Source: Acidobacteriota bacterium (GTDB lineage Bacteria > Acidobacteriota > Vicinamibacteria > Fen-336). From it: a DNA stretch of 64,000 nt. Numbering within the stretch: position 1 is the stretch's first letter; every line of letters begins with the position of its first letter. Shown piece after piece: positions 8,521 to 17,164 of this stretch. The DNA lies in the NCBI GenBank assembly GCA_003223555.1, contig QHVM01000017.1, positions 1 to 64,000 on the forward strand. Reading direction: 5' to 3'. The notes under the pieces were generated by a model. That model did no database searches, was not told the DNA's origin, and worked only from the letters and a program-made list of their open reading frames with translations. The position numbers and the translations under genes were made by a program.

Positions 8521-9192
8521 ATGCCCGTGAGATCGCTGCTGGCCCTTCTGGCGCTGCTGGCCGCGGGGCCGGCGGACGCGGCTTCCATCTTCTCCTATGG
8601 CGGCGACCTGCTTGTCGGCTCCCCGACCGGCGCTTTCCGGGACTACGTGAGCGTGGCCGGTGGCCTCTCGGGCTTCGCGTTGTGGGCCGCACCGCGCGGC
8701 TTCCTGGGCTTCCGCGTCGATGGGAGCTCCGCCCTCTACGGCAGCGAGACCTTGCACGTTCCCGTCGCCCGGCAGCTCAGCCGCATCTCGGTCGACGTCA
8801 CGACGGACAACTGGATCGCCCACGTGGCGGCGGGGCCGCAGCTCATGGTTCCCTCGGGCCGTGTGCGCCCCTACGTCAACGCCTTCGCGGGGCTGTCCTA
8901 CTTCAGCACGACCTCCGAGGCGACCGCCGACTACCAGGCGGTGTTGCTGGCCGGCTCGACGAACTACGACAGCACCGCCTTCTCCTGGGGCGCGGGCGCG
9001 GGCATCCGGGTCCCGTTTGGATCACGGCGCGTCGCGCTGGACGCCGGGGCGCGCTACGTCCGCAGCGGCCGCGTGAGCTACCTGATCAAGGGCGACCTGC
9101 ACGACGACGGGCACGGCGGCGTGTCCTTCACGCCACGCCGCGGTCCGGCGGACCTCGTCGAGTTCCGCCTGGGCGTCAGCATCGGGCGCTGA
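8521..9192 (+). CDS. Outer-membrane beta-barrel protein
   Basis: 223 residues with a clear signal peptide (MPVRSLLALLALLAAGPADA). The mature part alternates hydrophobic and polar residues in repeated strands rich in Gly and aromatics (GGLSGFALWAAP, GLSYFSTTSEA, FSWGAGAGIRVPF, DAGARYVRSGRVSYL), the pattern of small 8-strand OmpA/OmpW-like barrels. It is placed 26 bases after the permease gene and could be cotranscribed with it. No specific function can be inferred. Confidence 0.75.
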   Translation: MPVRSLLALLALLAAGPADAASIFSYGGDLLVGSPTGAFRDYVSVAGGLSGFALWAAPRGFLGFRVDGSSALYGSETLHVPVARQLSRISVDVTTDNWIAHVAAGPQLMVPSGRVRPYVNAFAGLSYFSTTSEATADYQAVLLAGSTNYDSTAFSWGAGAGIRVPFGSRRVALDAGARYVRSGRVSYLIKGDLHDDGHGGVSFTPRRGPADLVEFRLGVSIGR

Positions 9193-9199
9193 GCGGGAC

Positions 9200-10351
9200 C
9201 TACAAGACCTTCAGGAAGGCGAGCAGCGCCTCTCGGTCTGCCTGGGGAAGGGCGGCGAAGCGGCCCTGGGAAGCGGCGGCCTCGCCGGCATGCAACCGGA
9301 TCGCCTCCTCGATCGACGCCGCGCGGCCGTCGTGCAGGAACTTCTCCGAGAAGCGCAGCCCCATGAGCGGCTCGGTGCGGAACTCGGAGGGACTGGCCAG
9401 CCCGAGGCAGATGTCGGCCAGCGCCGGCCCCATGTCGTGGAGCAGCAGGTCGGTATAGGCTGCGACCTCGCGGTGGGCGAGGGCCTTGACGTCGCTGTCC
9501 CCGGTCTTGAGCCGCGGCACGTGGCAGGCGGCGCAGCCGATCTTCTCGAACAGCTCCGGCCCGCGCCGGGCCGCCCCCTTCAGCTTGGGTGGTGAGGGCG
9601 GGGCCTGGAACCGCACGAAGGCGTTGACGAGGGCGACGCTGTCGGCGTCCAGCTCGGGCTCCGGCAGCGGGTCAACGCCGGCCGGGATCGGCTGGCCGCC
9701 GATGGTCCCCTCGTCCGGGACCGTCGGCACCGTCACGCCGATCTCGACCGGGAAGGCGCCCTCGTTGAACTCCTTCAGCGTCGGCACGAGGGCCTTGCGC
9801 CCGAAACGGCCGAGCCGGCCGTCGAAGAAGCGGTTGGGCCGGCCCGAGATCCCGTCGTGGTTGCGGTCGTCGGGATCGGCGTAGGAAAGGATCTCGGAGT
9901 CGGGCACCGCGTCGAGCAACCCGAAGCCGAGGATGTCCGGCGACGAGCGCCGGCCCTGCGCCGTGGCCTTCGCGGGGATGGGCTCCTTGTCGATGCCGAG
10001 AGCGCTCTTCAGCGCCGGCGTGACCTCCTGCTGGTACACGAACCCTCCCAGGTCCGCCAGGGGATCGCAGAAGCCGTCGGGGAAGAGCGCGGTGGCGTGG
10101 ACCTCCACCTCCTCGCCGACGCCACCCGCCACCGGGCTCTCGTGGCATTCCCCACAGGACTTGGCGTTGAACAGCGGGCCCAGTCCCGTCTCGGGCTCGA
10201 AGACGCGGTTGAAGATGACCTTGCCCCGGTCGAACTGGTCTCGCTGGGCCTTGTCGAGCCCGGCCAGCGGCTCGCCCGGCTCGGGGGGCTTCGCGCACGC
10301 CGCCCCGAGCAGGAGCGCGCCTATAGGGAGCGACGGGAGCAGCCGATTCAC
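9200..10351 (-). CDS. DUF1111 di-haem oxidoreductase-family lipoprotein
   Basis: 383 residues from GTG 10351. The leader ends in LLLGAACAK, a lipobox, so the protein is likely a periplasmic lipoprotein. Two c-type haem sites are present: CGECHE near residue 65 and CAACHV near residue 270. Between them lie the family hallmarks SPDILGFGLLDAVP and DGISGRPN. C-terminal HDGRAASIEEAIRLHAGEA is typical of MauG/DUF1111 proteins, which are peroxidase-like or thiol-oxidoreductase-annotated electron-transfer proteins. The start codon overlaps the stop of the upstream gene as GTGA, so the pair is translationally coupled. Confidence 0.9.
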   Translation of the reverse strand: MNRLLPSLPIGALLLGAACAKPPEPGEPLAGLDKAQRDQFDRGKVIFNRVFEPETGLGPLFNAKSCGECHESPVAGGVGEEVEVHATALFPDGFCDPLADLGGFVYQQEVTPALKSALGIDKEPIPAKATAQGRRSSPDILGFGLLDAVPDSEILSYADPDDRNHDGISGRPNRFFDGRLGRFGRKALVPTLKEFNEGAFPVEIGVTVPTVPDEGTIGGQPIPAGVDPLPEPELDADSVALVNAFVRFQAPPSPPKLKGAARRGPELFEKIGCAACHVPRLKTGDSDVKALAHREVAAYTDLLLHDMGPALADICLGLASPSEFRTEPLMGLRFSEKFLHDGRAASIEEAIRLHAGEAAASQGRFAALPQADREALLAFLKVL

Positions 10352-10704
10352 TGCGCGCCCTGCGGAGCCGGCCGCGGAAGGACCTCGATCGTCTTCACGA
10401 CGTTCCCTCCCGGGGCCCGGACGTACTCGACGCGGACGAGGTCGCCTCTCTTGATCTGGGTCATCTCCGCGCCGGCCGCCGCCGCCTTGACCGTGGGGGC
10501 CGCCGTCCAAGAAAGCTTCACGACCCGCAGGGCGTAGCCGACGCCGGTGACGACCTCCATCGTGCGGGCCTGCGCGTCGACCGATCGCACGGTGGCGGTG
10601 AGCGTCGCCGACGCGGCCAGAGCCGCGGGCGTCGGCGCAGGCGGGGAAGGCGGAGCAACGCTGGCGGCGGCTCCGACCAGGAGCACGGCGTAGAAGAGCG
10701 TCAT
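10348..10704 (-). CDS. Small exported protein, unknown
   Basis: 118 residues with an N-terminal hydrophobic signal (MTLFYAVLLVGAAASVA) and a Pro/Ala-rich spacer. The rest is a small beta-rich domain (TVRSVDAQARTMEVVTG, LVRVEYVRAPGG, TIEVLP) of the type that looks like an OB-like or DUF5666-like fold. Pro-rich ends suggest a flexible anchor. It is coupled to the DUF1111 cytochrome gene by a 4-bp overlap and probably helps that protein, though no direct role is known. The start codon is immediately preceded by a perfect hairpin. Confidence 0.65.
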   Translation of the reverse strand: MTLFYAVLLVGAAASVAPPSPPAPTPAALAASATLTATVRSVDAQARTMEVVTGVGYALRVVKLSWTAAPTVKAAAAGAEMTQIKRGDLVRVEYVRAPGGNVVKTIEVLPRPAPQGAQ

Positions 10705-10724
10705 CCCGGCAGGCTACTGCCGGG
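10705..10724 (-). promoter_or_regulatory. Perfect 8-bp hairpin touching a start codon
   Basis: CCCGGCAG (10705-10712), loop of four, CTGCCGGG (10717-10724). In the leftward transcript the last G of the stem is directly followed by the ATG of the 118-residue protein. If folded, it would cover the ribosome entry site. It lies in the 83-bp divergent gap to the lactate permease. Confidence 0.5.
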
Positions 10725-10787
10725 CCGCCCGAGGCGTCAAGGTTTTCGAGTGGCGACGTCTTGGGGAAACCGGGCGAGTGAAGGAAG

Positions 10788-12437
10788 ATGCAGGCCATGT
10801 GGCCCCAGTCCTACGACCCGCTGGGCAGCCGCGTGCTCTCGACGCTCTGCGCCGCGCTGCCGGTCCTGGTCCTGCTGGGGACGCTGGCCGTGCTGCGGCT
10901 GAGGGCCCACACGGCCGCGCTGCTGGGACTGGCCACGGCCCTCGTCGTCGCGGTCGCGGTCTTCGGCATGCCGGCGCGGATGGCGGCGGCCGCCGCGGTC
11001 TACGGCATTGCCTACGGCCTGTTTCCCATCGGCTGGATCGTCCTGAACGTCATCTTCCTCTATCAGCTCACGGAGGAGCGCGGGCTCTTCCTGGTCCTGC
11101 GCGGGAGCATCACCACGGTGACGCGGGACCGGCGCCTCCAGCTCCTGCTGGTGGCCTTCTGCTTCGGCGCGTTCTTCGAGGGCGCGTCGGGCTTCGGCAC
11201 GCCGGTCGCGGTCACGGGAGCGATCCTCATCGGCCTGGGCTTCCCGCCGCTGCTCGCGTCGGGCCTGTCACTCATCGCCAACACGGCGCCGGTGGCCTTC
11301 GGCGCCCTCGGCACGCCGATCATCGCGCTGCAGAGCGTGACCCAACTGGACCTGAAACAGTTGAGCGCGATGGTGGGAAGACAGCTCCCGTTCTTCTCGC
11401 TCGTCGTGCCCTTCTGGCTCGTGTGGGCCTTCGCGGGCCTGCACGGCATGATCGAGGTGTGGCCGGCGATCCTGGTCGCGGGCGTCTCCTTCGCCGTGCC
11501 GCAGTTGCTCGTCTCGAACCTGCACGGCCCCTGGCTGGTGGACGTGGTGGCGGCGGCGGTGTCGATCGGCGCGGTGACGCTCTTCCTGCGGGTCTGGCAG
11601 CCGCGCCGTCACTGGGAGCTGGAGGCCGCGCCCGCTACGGCGCGGGAGCCTCAGCCCGACGGGACGTCGTCTTCCCGAGAGGTTTGGCGGGCCTGGACGC
11701 CGTGGATCATCCTCAGCGTCCTGGTGTTCGTCTGGGGGCTGCCGCAGACGCGGGCGGCGCTCGACGCGGTCTCGATCGTGCGGGTGCCGGTCCCGGGCCT
11801 GCACAACCTCGTCGAGCGCGTGCCGCCGGTCGTGCCCGCCGCGCGACCGGAGCCCGCCCTGTTCAACCTCAATTGGCTCTCCGCGACCGGCACGGGCATC
11901 CTCGTCGCCGCCGTCGTCGCGGGCGTGGCGATGGGAGCCGGCCCGCGGGAGCTGGCCCGGACCTACGGGCGCACGCTGAAGCTCGTGCGCTTCTCGCTGC
12001 TCACGATCGCGGCCATGATGTCGGTGGGCTTCACCACCCGGTACTCGGGCCTGGACGCGACGCTGGGCCTGGCCTTCGCGCGGACGGGCTGGCTCTATCC
12101 CTTCTTCGGCACGCTGCTCGGCTGGCTCGGCGTGGCGCTCACCGGCTCCGACACGTCATCCAACGTGCTCTTCGGCAGCCTGCAGCGGATCACCGCGGAG
12201 CAGATCGGCCTGAGCCCGATCCTCATGGCGGCGGCCAACAGCTCGGGCGGCGTCATGGGGAAGATGGTCGACGCGCAGAGCATCGTGGTCGCCAGCACGG
12301 CCACGCGGTGGTACGGCCACGAGGGCGACATCCTGCGCTACGTCTTCGTGCACAGCATCGTCCTCGCGTGCCTGGTGGGCCTGCTGGTGCTGCTGCAGGC
12401 GTACGTGTTCCCGTTCGCGGCGATGGTGGTCCGATAG
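10788..12437 (+). CDS. lctP: L-lactate permease family transporter
   Basis: 549 residues, about 13 membrane helices, close to the usual 550 of LctP/LldP/GlcA permeases that import lactate or glycolate with protons. The family landmarks are present: [34 protein letters not shown] and, near the C-terminus, [13 protein letters not shown] and [15 protein letters not shown]. Start ATG 10788 has a GAAGGAAG site just upstream; ATG 10797 is a possible alternative. No lactate dehydrogenase or LutABC gene is nearby, so the substrate may be lactate or another short hydroxy-acid. It ends 4 bp from the convergent peptidase/barrel gene. Confidence 0.93.
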   Translation: MQAMWPQSYDPLGSRVLSTLCAALPVLVLLGTLAVLRLRAHTAALLGLATALVVAVAVFGMPARMAAAAAVYGIAYGLFPIGWIVLNVIFLYQLTEERGLFLVLRGSITTVTRDRRLQLLLVAFCFGAFFEGASGFGTPVAVTGAILIGLGFPPLLASGLSLIANTAPVAFGALGTPIIALQSVTQLDLKQLSAMVGRQLPFFSLVVPFWLVWAFAGLHGMIEVWPAILVAGVSFAVPQLLVSNLHGPWLVDVVAAAVSIGAVTLFLRVWQPRRHWELEAAPATAREPQPDGTSSSREVWRAWTPWIILSVLVFVWGLPQTRAALDAVSIVRVPVPGLHNLVERVPPVVPAARPEPALFNLNWLSATGTGILVAAVVAGVAMGAGPRELARTYGRTLKLVRFSLLTIAAMMSVGFTTRYSGLDATLGLAFARTGWLYPFFGTLLGWLGVALTGSDTSSNVLFGSLQRITAEQIGLSPILMAAANSSGGVMGKMVDAQSIVVASTATRWYGHEGDILRYVFVHSIVLACLVGLLVLLQAYVFPFAAMVVR

Positions 12438-12441
12438 CGCC

Positions 12442-15400
12442 TCAGAATCCCGACAGGATGTTGAACTCGAAGTAGGGGCTCTTGCCCGGCCGGTCGAGCG
12501 GCTTCACCCAGTCGACCTGCAGCACCGCGAAGCCGAGGACGTTGATGCGGGCGGTGGCGCCGGTGCTCTTCACGAGCTGGCGCGAGCCGCCGAAGATCGA
12601 CGGCTTGTTGGTCGTGTCCCACGCCACGCCGGCGTCGAAGAACGCGCCGATCTCCACCGGGATCGGGCCGTAGAGGTCCTTCCGGCCGAAGAGGCCGAGC
12701 AGCGGCGCGCGCGCCTCCAGGTTGCCGACAAGCATGCGGCTCCCGAGCAGGCGGTCGAAGACGGGGCAGCTCCCGTCGGCCTGCACGCCGCACTCCGAGG
12801 CGCTGAACGAGTTGAAGTCGTAGCCACGCACGAGGCTCGGGTAGCCGAGGTAGAGCGGGCTCAGCCGCTGGTCCTCGCCCCCCGACCCGTAGCGGCCGTA
12901 GTGCATGACGCGCGCGGCGATCGTGAGGGGCCGGACCGGCATCACGTACTGGCGGAAGTCGGCCAGGGCCCCCGTGTAGTTGATGGTCCCGAGGACGGGC
13001 GACACGTCGAGGCGGAACCGCTGGCCCATGATCGGGCTGGTCGGCCCGAAGACCGAGGTGTCGCGCACGAGGGCCGCATCGCCCTCCCACAGGTGGATCG
13101 ACCCGATGCTCACCTTCTGGTCGTCGTTGAGGAGCTGCTGGCCGGTGTCGAGCGAGAAGCCGACCGTCTGCAACCGGGCGTCGAAGCTGATGTTGCGGTA
13201 GCCGGCGGCCACCTCGGCGCGCAACGACGAGTCGAAGGGATAGAAGCCCTGGGCCATGAAGCCGCGGTCCAGCTCGCGCTCGACGAGCGACTGCTCGACG
13301 TAGGCCGACTGGCCGGAGACGGTCGTGATGCCGTTGGTGAACCCGCCGGTGAGGTAGGGCGTCTGGTCGACCTGCACGCCCCAGTTGAAGCGGTGGGAGC
13401 GGTTGATGTAGGCGACGACGCCGCCGATGTCGGTGAAGCCGGAGACGTTGTCGGCCTGGAACGCGGTGGCGAGCGTGTGGTTGCCGAGCATGTCGCTGAA
13501 GAGCATCGACATGCCGCCTCCGAAGAAGGCGCCGTAGCGGTCGGCGCCGCCCGCGACGTATGGCTGGCCCACGTAGTCCAGGCCGAGCTTCGGCTTGTAG
13601 GCGGTGTGGGAGAAGGCCTGCGAGCTGGCGAGGCCGGTGACCGCGTCGGCCCGCGCGGCGACGACCGCCCCGGCGAACTTGGCCCCGGGGATGAGGCCCG
13701 CGTAGTGGACCTCCTCCTCCCGCGGCGCTTCCCAGCCGGCCAGCTTGTCGCCGCCCTCGATCGAGTAGATCTCGTAGCGGCCCTCGTCGTAGACGCTGTA
13801 GGCCAGGCGGTCGGCCTTCGCCGCCGAGGTGAGGGCGGGGCTGAGGGCCGTGATGCCGCTGACGCCGCTCAGCAGGTCGGTGAGCTGGAAGACCTTCTCC
13901 GACGAGACGTCCGCGCGGTAGACGTTGGTGATCCCGGTGCGGTCGGAGAGGAAATAGACGCTCTTGCCGTCGGGCGCCCACTGCGGGTTGATGTTCTTGC
14001 CCCGGTCGAATCCCGGTAGCGGACGGATCGCGCCGGTCGCCACGTCGATCGCGGCCAGGCGGTAGTTGCCCGGGTCCAGCAGGTCGAGCTTGGTCGAGAA
14101 CCGGTCGGTGACGAAGGCGATCTCACGCCCGTCGGGCGACCAGGCCGGCTGCAGGTCGGCGAACGCGTCGTGGGTCAGGCGGCGCAGCGAGCGCGAGGCG
14201 AGGTCGTAGACGAAGAGGTCGGTGAAGCCCTCGGCGAGGGCCGAGAAGGCCACCGAGCGGCCGTCGGGCGAGAAGGTCGGCGTGTAGATCTCGCCCAGGG
14301 TCGGGAACGGGATCTCGCGGCGCTTCCCCTTGTCGGCGTCGAGGACGAGCAGCTCCGGACGGCCCTTCGCGACCGCCCCCAGGACGAACGTCTTGCCCGC
14401 GGGATCCCAGGCGCCGCTGGAGTCGATGAACTGGATGCTCTCCAGGTGCGGATCGACGACCGTGCGGGAGAGCTGGCGGGTCACGTTGCCGGTGCGGGTG
14501 TCCTCGAGGAAAAGCTCCACCGAGAACTGCTGGCGCTCGGAGAGGAACGCCAGCCGCGTGCCGTCGGGGCTCAGCACCGGGCCGACGTTGAGCCGGCCCC
14601 CCTGGTGCTTCTCGGTCGTGAGCGCCACACCGTACGCATCGGCGTCCTTCTTGCCGGTGATCACGGGGGCGCACGCCTCGCGCACGGCGGCGTGCCAGTC
14701 CTTGGTCAGCGTCTTGGAGTCGACGCGCAGCACCTGCTTGATGACCGTCTCGACATCGTTGGTGCGGGGGCCGATGGCGCGCAGCATGCGGCCGAACACC
14801 TGGTCGCCGTAGCGGCCGGCGATGTACGCCCAGAGCGCCTGCCCGTACCGGTACGGGAAGTAGCGCGCGCTCTCGAGCTGGCTCACCGTCGGCAGCCCCT
14901 TCTCCCGTCGCGCCGCGTCACGGATCCACATCGCGGTCAGGGGATCCGAAGGGCCGAGCGAGAGGTACTCCGCCATCCCCTCGATGAACCACAGCGGCAT
15001 GCGCAGAGCGGAGGGGAAGTTGGTGTCGGAGAGCTTGCCCTGGCCGGTCATCGCGTACTGGAACGCGTGGACCAGCTCGTGGCCGAGCACGTGGTCGGTC
15101 TCGGCCAGCGAGCCGCCGACCGGCAGCACGATGCGCCGCTTGTAGGCCTCGGTGACGCCGCCGGTGCCTTCACCGGGCGGCCCGCCCAGGGTGTTCGTCT
15201 GCTGGAACTGCGGATGGCTGGCGTAGAGGATGATCGGCTGGCGCTCCTTGAGCTGGTGATTGAGGATGTGGCCCAGCCGCGCGTGCCAGCGCTCGGCCAT
15301 GCGCCCCACCTGCTCGGCGGCCTGACGTCCCTCCGGGTAGTAGTAGATGTCGAAGTGCGGCGTCTTCAGCACCTCGAATTTCAGGTGCTCCCACTGGACC

Positions 15401-15498
15401 GCGTTGCGACCGAAGTACTGGGCCCGGGCGGGGACGGCGCACAAGAGGGCGAGCGAGGCGGCGGAGACGAGGGCCAGGAACCGTGGTCTGGAGCGCAT
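12442..15498 (-). CDS. Peptidase-MA / TolB-like propeller / D15-type barrel fusion protein
   Basis: 1018 residues with a signal peptide (1-26). Residues 28-270 look like a gluzincin peptidase: HELVHAF at 140-144 and a downstream Glu in FIEGMAEYLS. Residues about 290-590 hold several PD40/TolB-type propeller blades (FSPDGRSVAFSA, WSPDGREIAFVTD, WAPDGKSVYFLSD). From about 640 to the end is a long beta-barrel with D15/BamA-like traits, ending YFEFNILSGF with the terminal Phe of outer-membrane barrels. It is thus an outer-membrane protein with a periplasmic peptidase and propeller. Family members are known mainly as uncharacterised Acidobacteria/Gemmatimonadota proteins. GGAGG lies five bases before ATG 15498. 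Confidence 0.85.
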   Translation of the reverse strand: MRSRPRFLALVSAASLALLCAVPARAQYFGRNAVQWEHLKFEVLKTPHFDIYYYPEGRQAAEQVGRMAERWHARLGHILNHQLKERQPIILYASHPQFQQTNTLGGPPGEGTGGVTEAYKRRIVLPVGGSLAETDHVLGHELVHAFQYAMTGQGKLSDTNFPSALRMPLWFIEGMAEYLSLGPSDPLTAMWIRDAARREKGLPTVSQLESARYFPYRYGQALWAYIAGRYGDQVFGRMLRAIGPRTNDVETVIKQVLRVDSKTLTKDWHAAVREACAPVITGKKDADAYGVALTTEKHQGGRLNVGPVLSPDGTRLAFLSERQQFSVELFLEDTRTGNVTRQLSRTVVDPHLESIQFIDSSGAWDPAGKTFVLGAVAKGRPELLVLDADKGKRREIPFPTLGEIYTPTFSPDGRSVAFSALAEGFTDLFVYDLASRSLRRLTHDAFADLQPAWSPDGREIAFVTDRFSTKLDLLDPGNYRLAAIDVATGAIRPLPGFDRGKNINPQWAPDGKSVYFLSDRTGITNVYRADVSSEKVFQLTDLLSGVSGITALSPALTSAAKADRLAYSVYDEGRYEIYSIEGGDKLAGWEAPREEEVHYAGLIPGAKFAGAVVAARADAVTGLASSQAFSHTAYKPKLGLDYVGQPYVAGGADRYGAFFGGGMSMLFSDMLGNHTLATAFQADNVSGFTDIGGVVAYINRSHRFNWGVQVDQTPYLTGGFTNGITTVSGQSAYVEQSLVERELDRGFMAQGFYPFDSSLRAEVAAGYRNISFDARLQTVGFSLDTGQQLLNDDQKVSIGSIHLWEGDAALVRDTSVFGPTSPIMGQRFRLDVSPVLGTINYTGALADFRQYVMPVRPLTIAARVMHYGRYGSGGEDQRLSPLYLGYPSLVRGYDFNSFSASECGVQADGSCPVFDRLLGSRMLVGNLEARAPLLGLFGRKDLYGPIPVEIGAFFDAGVAWDTTNKPSIFGGSRQLVKSTGATARINVLGFAVLQVDWVKPLDRPGKSPYFEFNILSGF

Positions 15499-15802
15499 CG
15501 ATTCCTCCGTTCGTGAGGGTTCCCGACCCTGCGGGCTAGCAAGGCCTGCGCCAGGAGCCGCGACGCCGTCTTCTCCCCGCCCCGACTCGATTTTCCGGTC
15601 TCGTGTCGGGCGCCGTACCTCGCGTTTGTCTCACGGCAAGGACAGACGAATGTCCACCGCGTGCTACGTGACGCGGGAACTCTCCGGTCCGCTCGGCGCA
15701 ACAAGAAGGGAGGGCCCTCGTCCGCCCCGCACCGCGTACCACGACAAATCACGGGAACCCTGCCGCCGCGTGCGGGGAATGGACAGGGAAGGGGCTCGCG
15801 GC
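15499..15802. other. Divergent intergenic region, 304 bp
   Basis: It separates the leftward barrel gene from the rightward sulfotransferase. Seen in it: a GGAGG ribosome site next to 15498, a small AGGGT/ACCCT palindrome near 15517-15531, and the GGAAGGGG site for ATG 15803. No convincing -10/-35 pair and no gene were found. Confidence 0.5.
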
Positions 15803-17164
15803 ATGGAACGACAGCAGCGGAAGCCGCTCGCGGCGCTCGCGCTCATCCTCATCGTCATCTTCGGCCTGGCCGGCTGCGGCGAGAACCCCGTATCCGCCTC
15901 GGGGACCAGCTCGGGCCCGGTGATCCTCTTCTCGCCCATCGCCTCCACGTCGGTCTATCTGATGAACCTCGACGGCGAGAAGCTCCACGAGTGGCAGACC
16001 GACTATGCCCCCGGGTACTCGGTGTACCTGCTGCCGACCGGCCTCCTGCTCCGCGCCCAGTCGATCCCCGAGCGGCCCTTCTCGACGCTGCAGGGCAGCA
16101 ACGGCGGCCGCGTCGAGATGCTCGACTGGGACAGCAAGGTCGTCTGGAGCTATGACTACGCGACCCTGGCCGGCCAGCAGCACCACGACGAGTTCTGGAT
16201 GCCGACCAACGGCCACGTGCTCATGGTGGCGTGGGAGAGACGCACGGCGGCCGAAGCCCTCGCCGCGGGGCGGCGCGCCGACACGCTTCCGAGCGAGGGC
16301 GAGCTGTGGGTGGACAAGATCGTCGAGGCGGACCCGGTGACGGACCGGATCGTGTGGGAGTGGCGCACGTGGGACCACCTCGTTCCCCCCGGCGCCGCGC
16401 CCGCCGACAACCCCGGGCTCGTCGATCCGAACTTCGCCGCCACCCCCGGCGTCGACTGGACGCACGCCAACGCGGTCTTCTACAACGCAGCCCTCGACCA
16501 GGTCATGCTCAGCGTCCGCAACTTCAGCGAGATCTGGGTGATCGACCACAGCACCACGACGGCCCAGGCGGCCGGGCATGCCGGCGGCCGCCTGGGCCGG
16601 GGTGGGGACCTCGTGTACCGCTGGGGCAACCGGAGGGCCTACGGGATGGCGGGCGAGCAGCAGCTCTTCGGGCAGCACAACCCGACCTGGATCGCGGACG
16701 GGCTGAACGGCGCCGGCCACCTGCTGGTATTCGACAACGGCGACGTCAACACCCGGCCGTACTCGACCGTGGTGGAGCTGGAGACGCCCCTGCGTGGCGA
16801 CGGGTCCTACGCCTACGACCCGGCGACGGGTTACGGCCCCTCGGCGCCGGTCTGGCAGTACATGGCCGACCCGCCCACAAGCTTCTTCGCGAACATCATC
16901 TCGGGCGCCCAGCGGCTGGCGAACGGCGACACGCTGGTCACCAACGGCGTCGCCGGGCGGTTCTTCGAGGTGACGCCCGACGGGCAGACCGTCTGGTCCT
17001 ACGTCGTGACCGACACCGCCGGGGCGACCAACTACATGGTGTTCCGCGCCGTCCGCTACGAAGCGGACTATCCCGGCCTGGCCGGCCGCACCCTCGTCCC
17101 GCAGGGCCCGCTCCGGATCGCGGCGGCCGCGCAAACGAACCTGGGGAAGGGCATCCGCTACTAG
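15803..17164 (+). CDS. Arylsulfotransferase (ASST) family lipoprotein
   Basis: 453 residues. The leader ends ILIVIFGLAGCG, a good lipobox, so the mature protein is lipid-anchored in the periplasm or outer membrane. The body repeats the propeller-like ASST pattern: LMNLDGEKLHEWQTD, HHDEFWMPTNGHVLMVAWE, HANAVFYNAALDQVMLSVRNFSEIWVIDHST, LFGQHNPTWI and GRFFEVTPDGQTVWSY. The family moves sulfate between phenols using a transient sulfo-histidine. The HxN in DWTHANAV, or the His of GQHNPT, is a candidate catalytic residue. ATG 15803 is chosen over 15779 because of the GGAAGGGG site at 15786-15794. Its stop interlocks with that of the sulfatase. Confidence 0.88.
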   Translation: MERQQRKPLAALALILIVIFGLAGCGENPVSASGTSSGPVILFSPIASTSVYLMNLDGEKLHEWQTDYAPGYSVYLLPTGLLLRAQSIPERPFSTLQGSNGGRVEMLDWDSKVVWSYDYATLAGQQHHDEFWMPTNGHVLMVAWERRTAAEALAAGRRADTLPSEGELWVDKIVEADPVTDRIVWEWRTWDHLVPPGAAPADNPGLVDPNFAATPGVDWTHANAVFYNAALDQVMLSVRNFSEIWVIDHSTTTAQAAGHAGGRLGRGGDLVYRWGNRRAYGMAGEQQLFGQHNPTWIADGLNGAGHLLVFDNGDVNTRPYSTVVELETPLRGDGSYAYDPATGYGPSAPVWQYMADPPTSFFANIISGAQRLANGDTLVTNGVAGRFFEVTPDGQTVWSYVVTDTAGATNYMVFRAVRYEADYPGLAGRTLVPQGPLRIAAAAQTNLGKGIRY

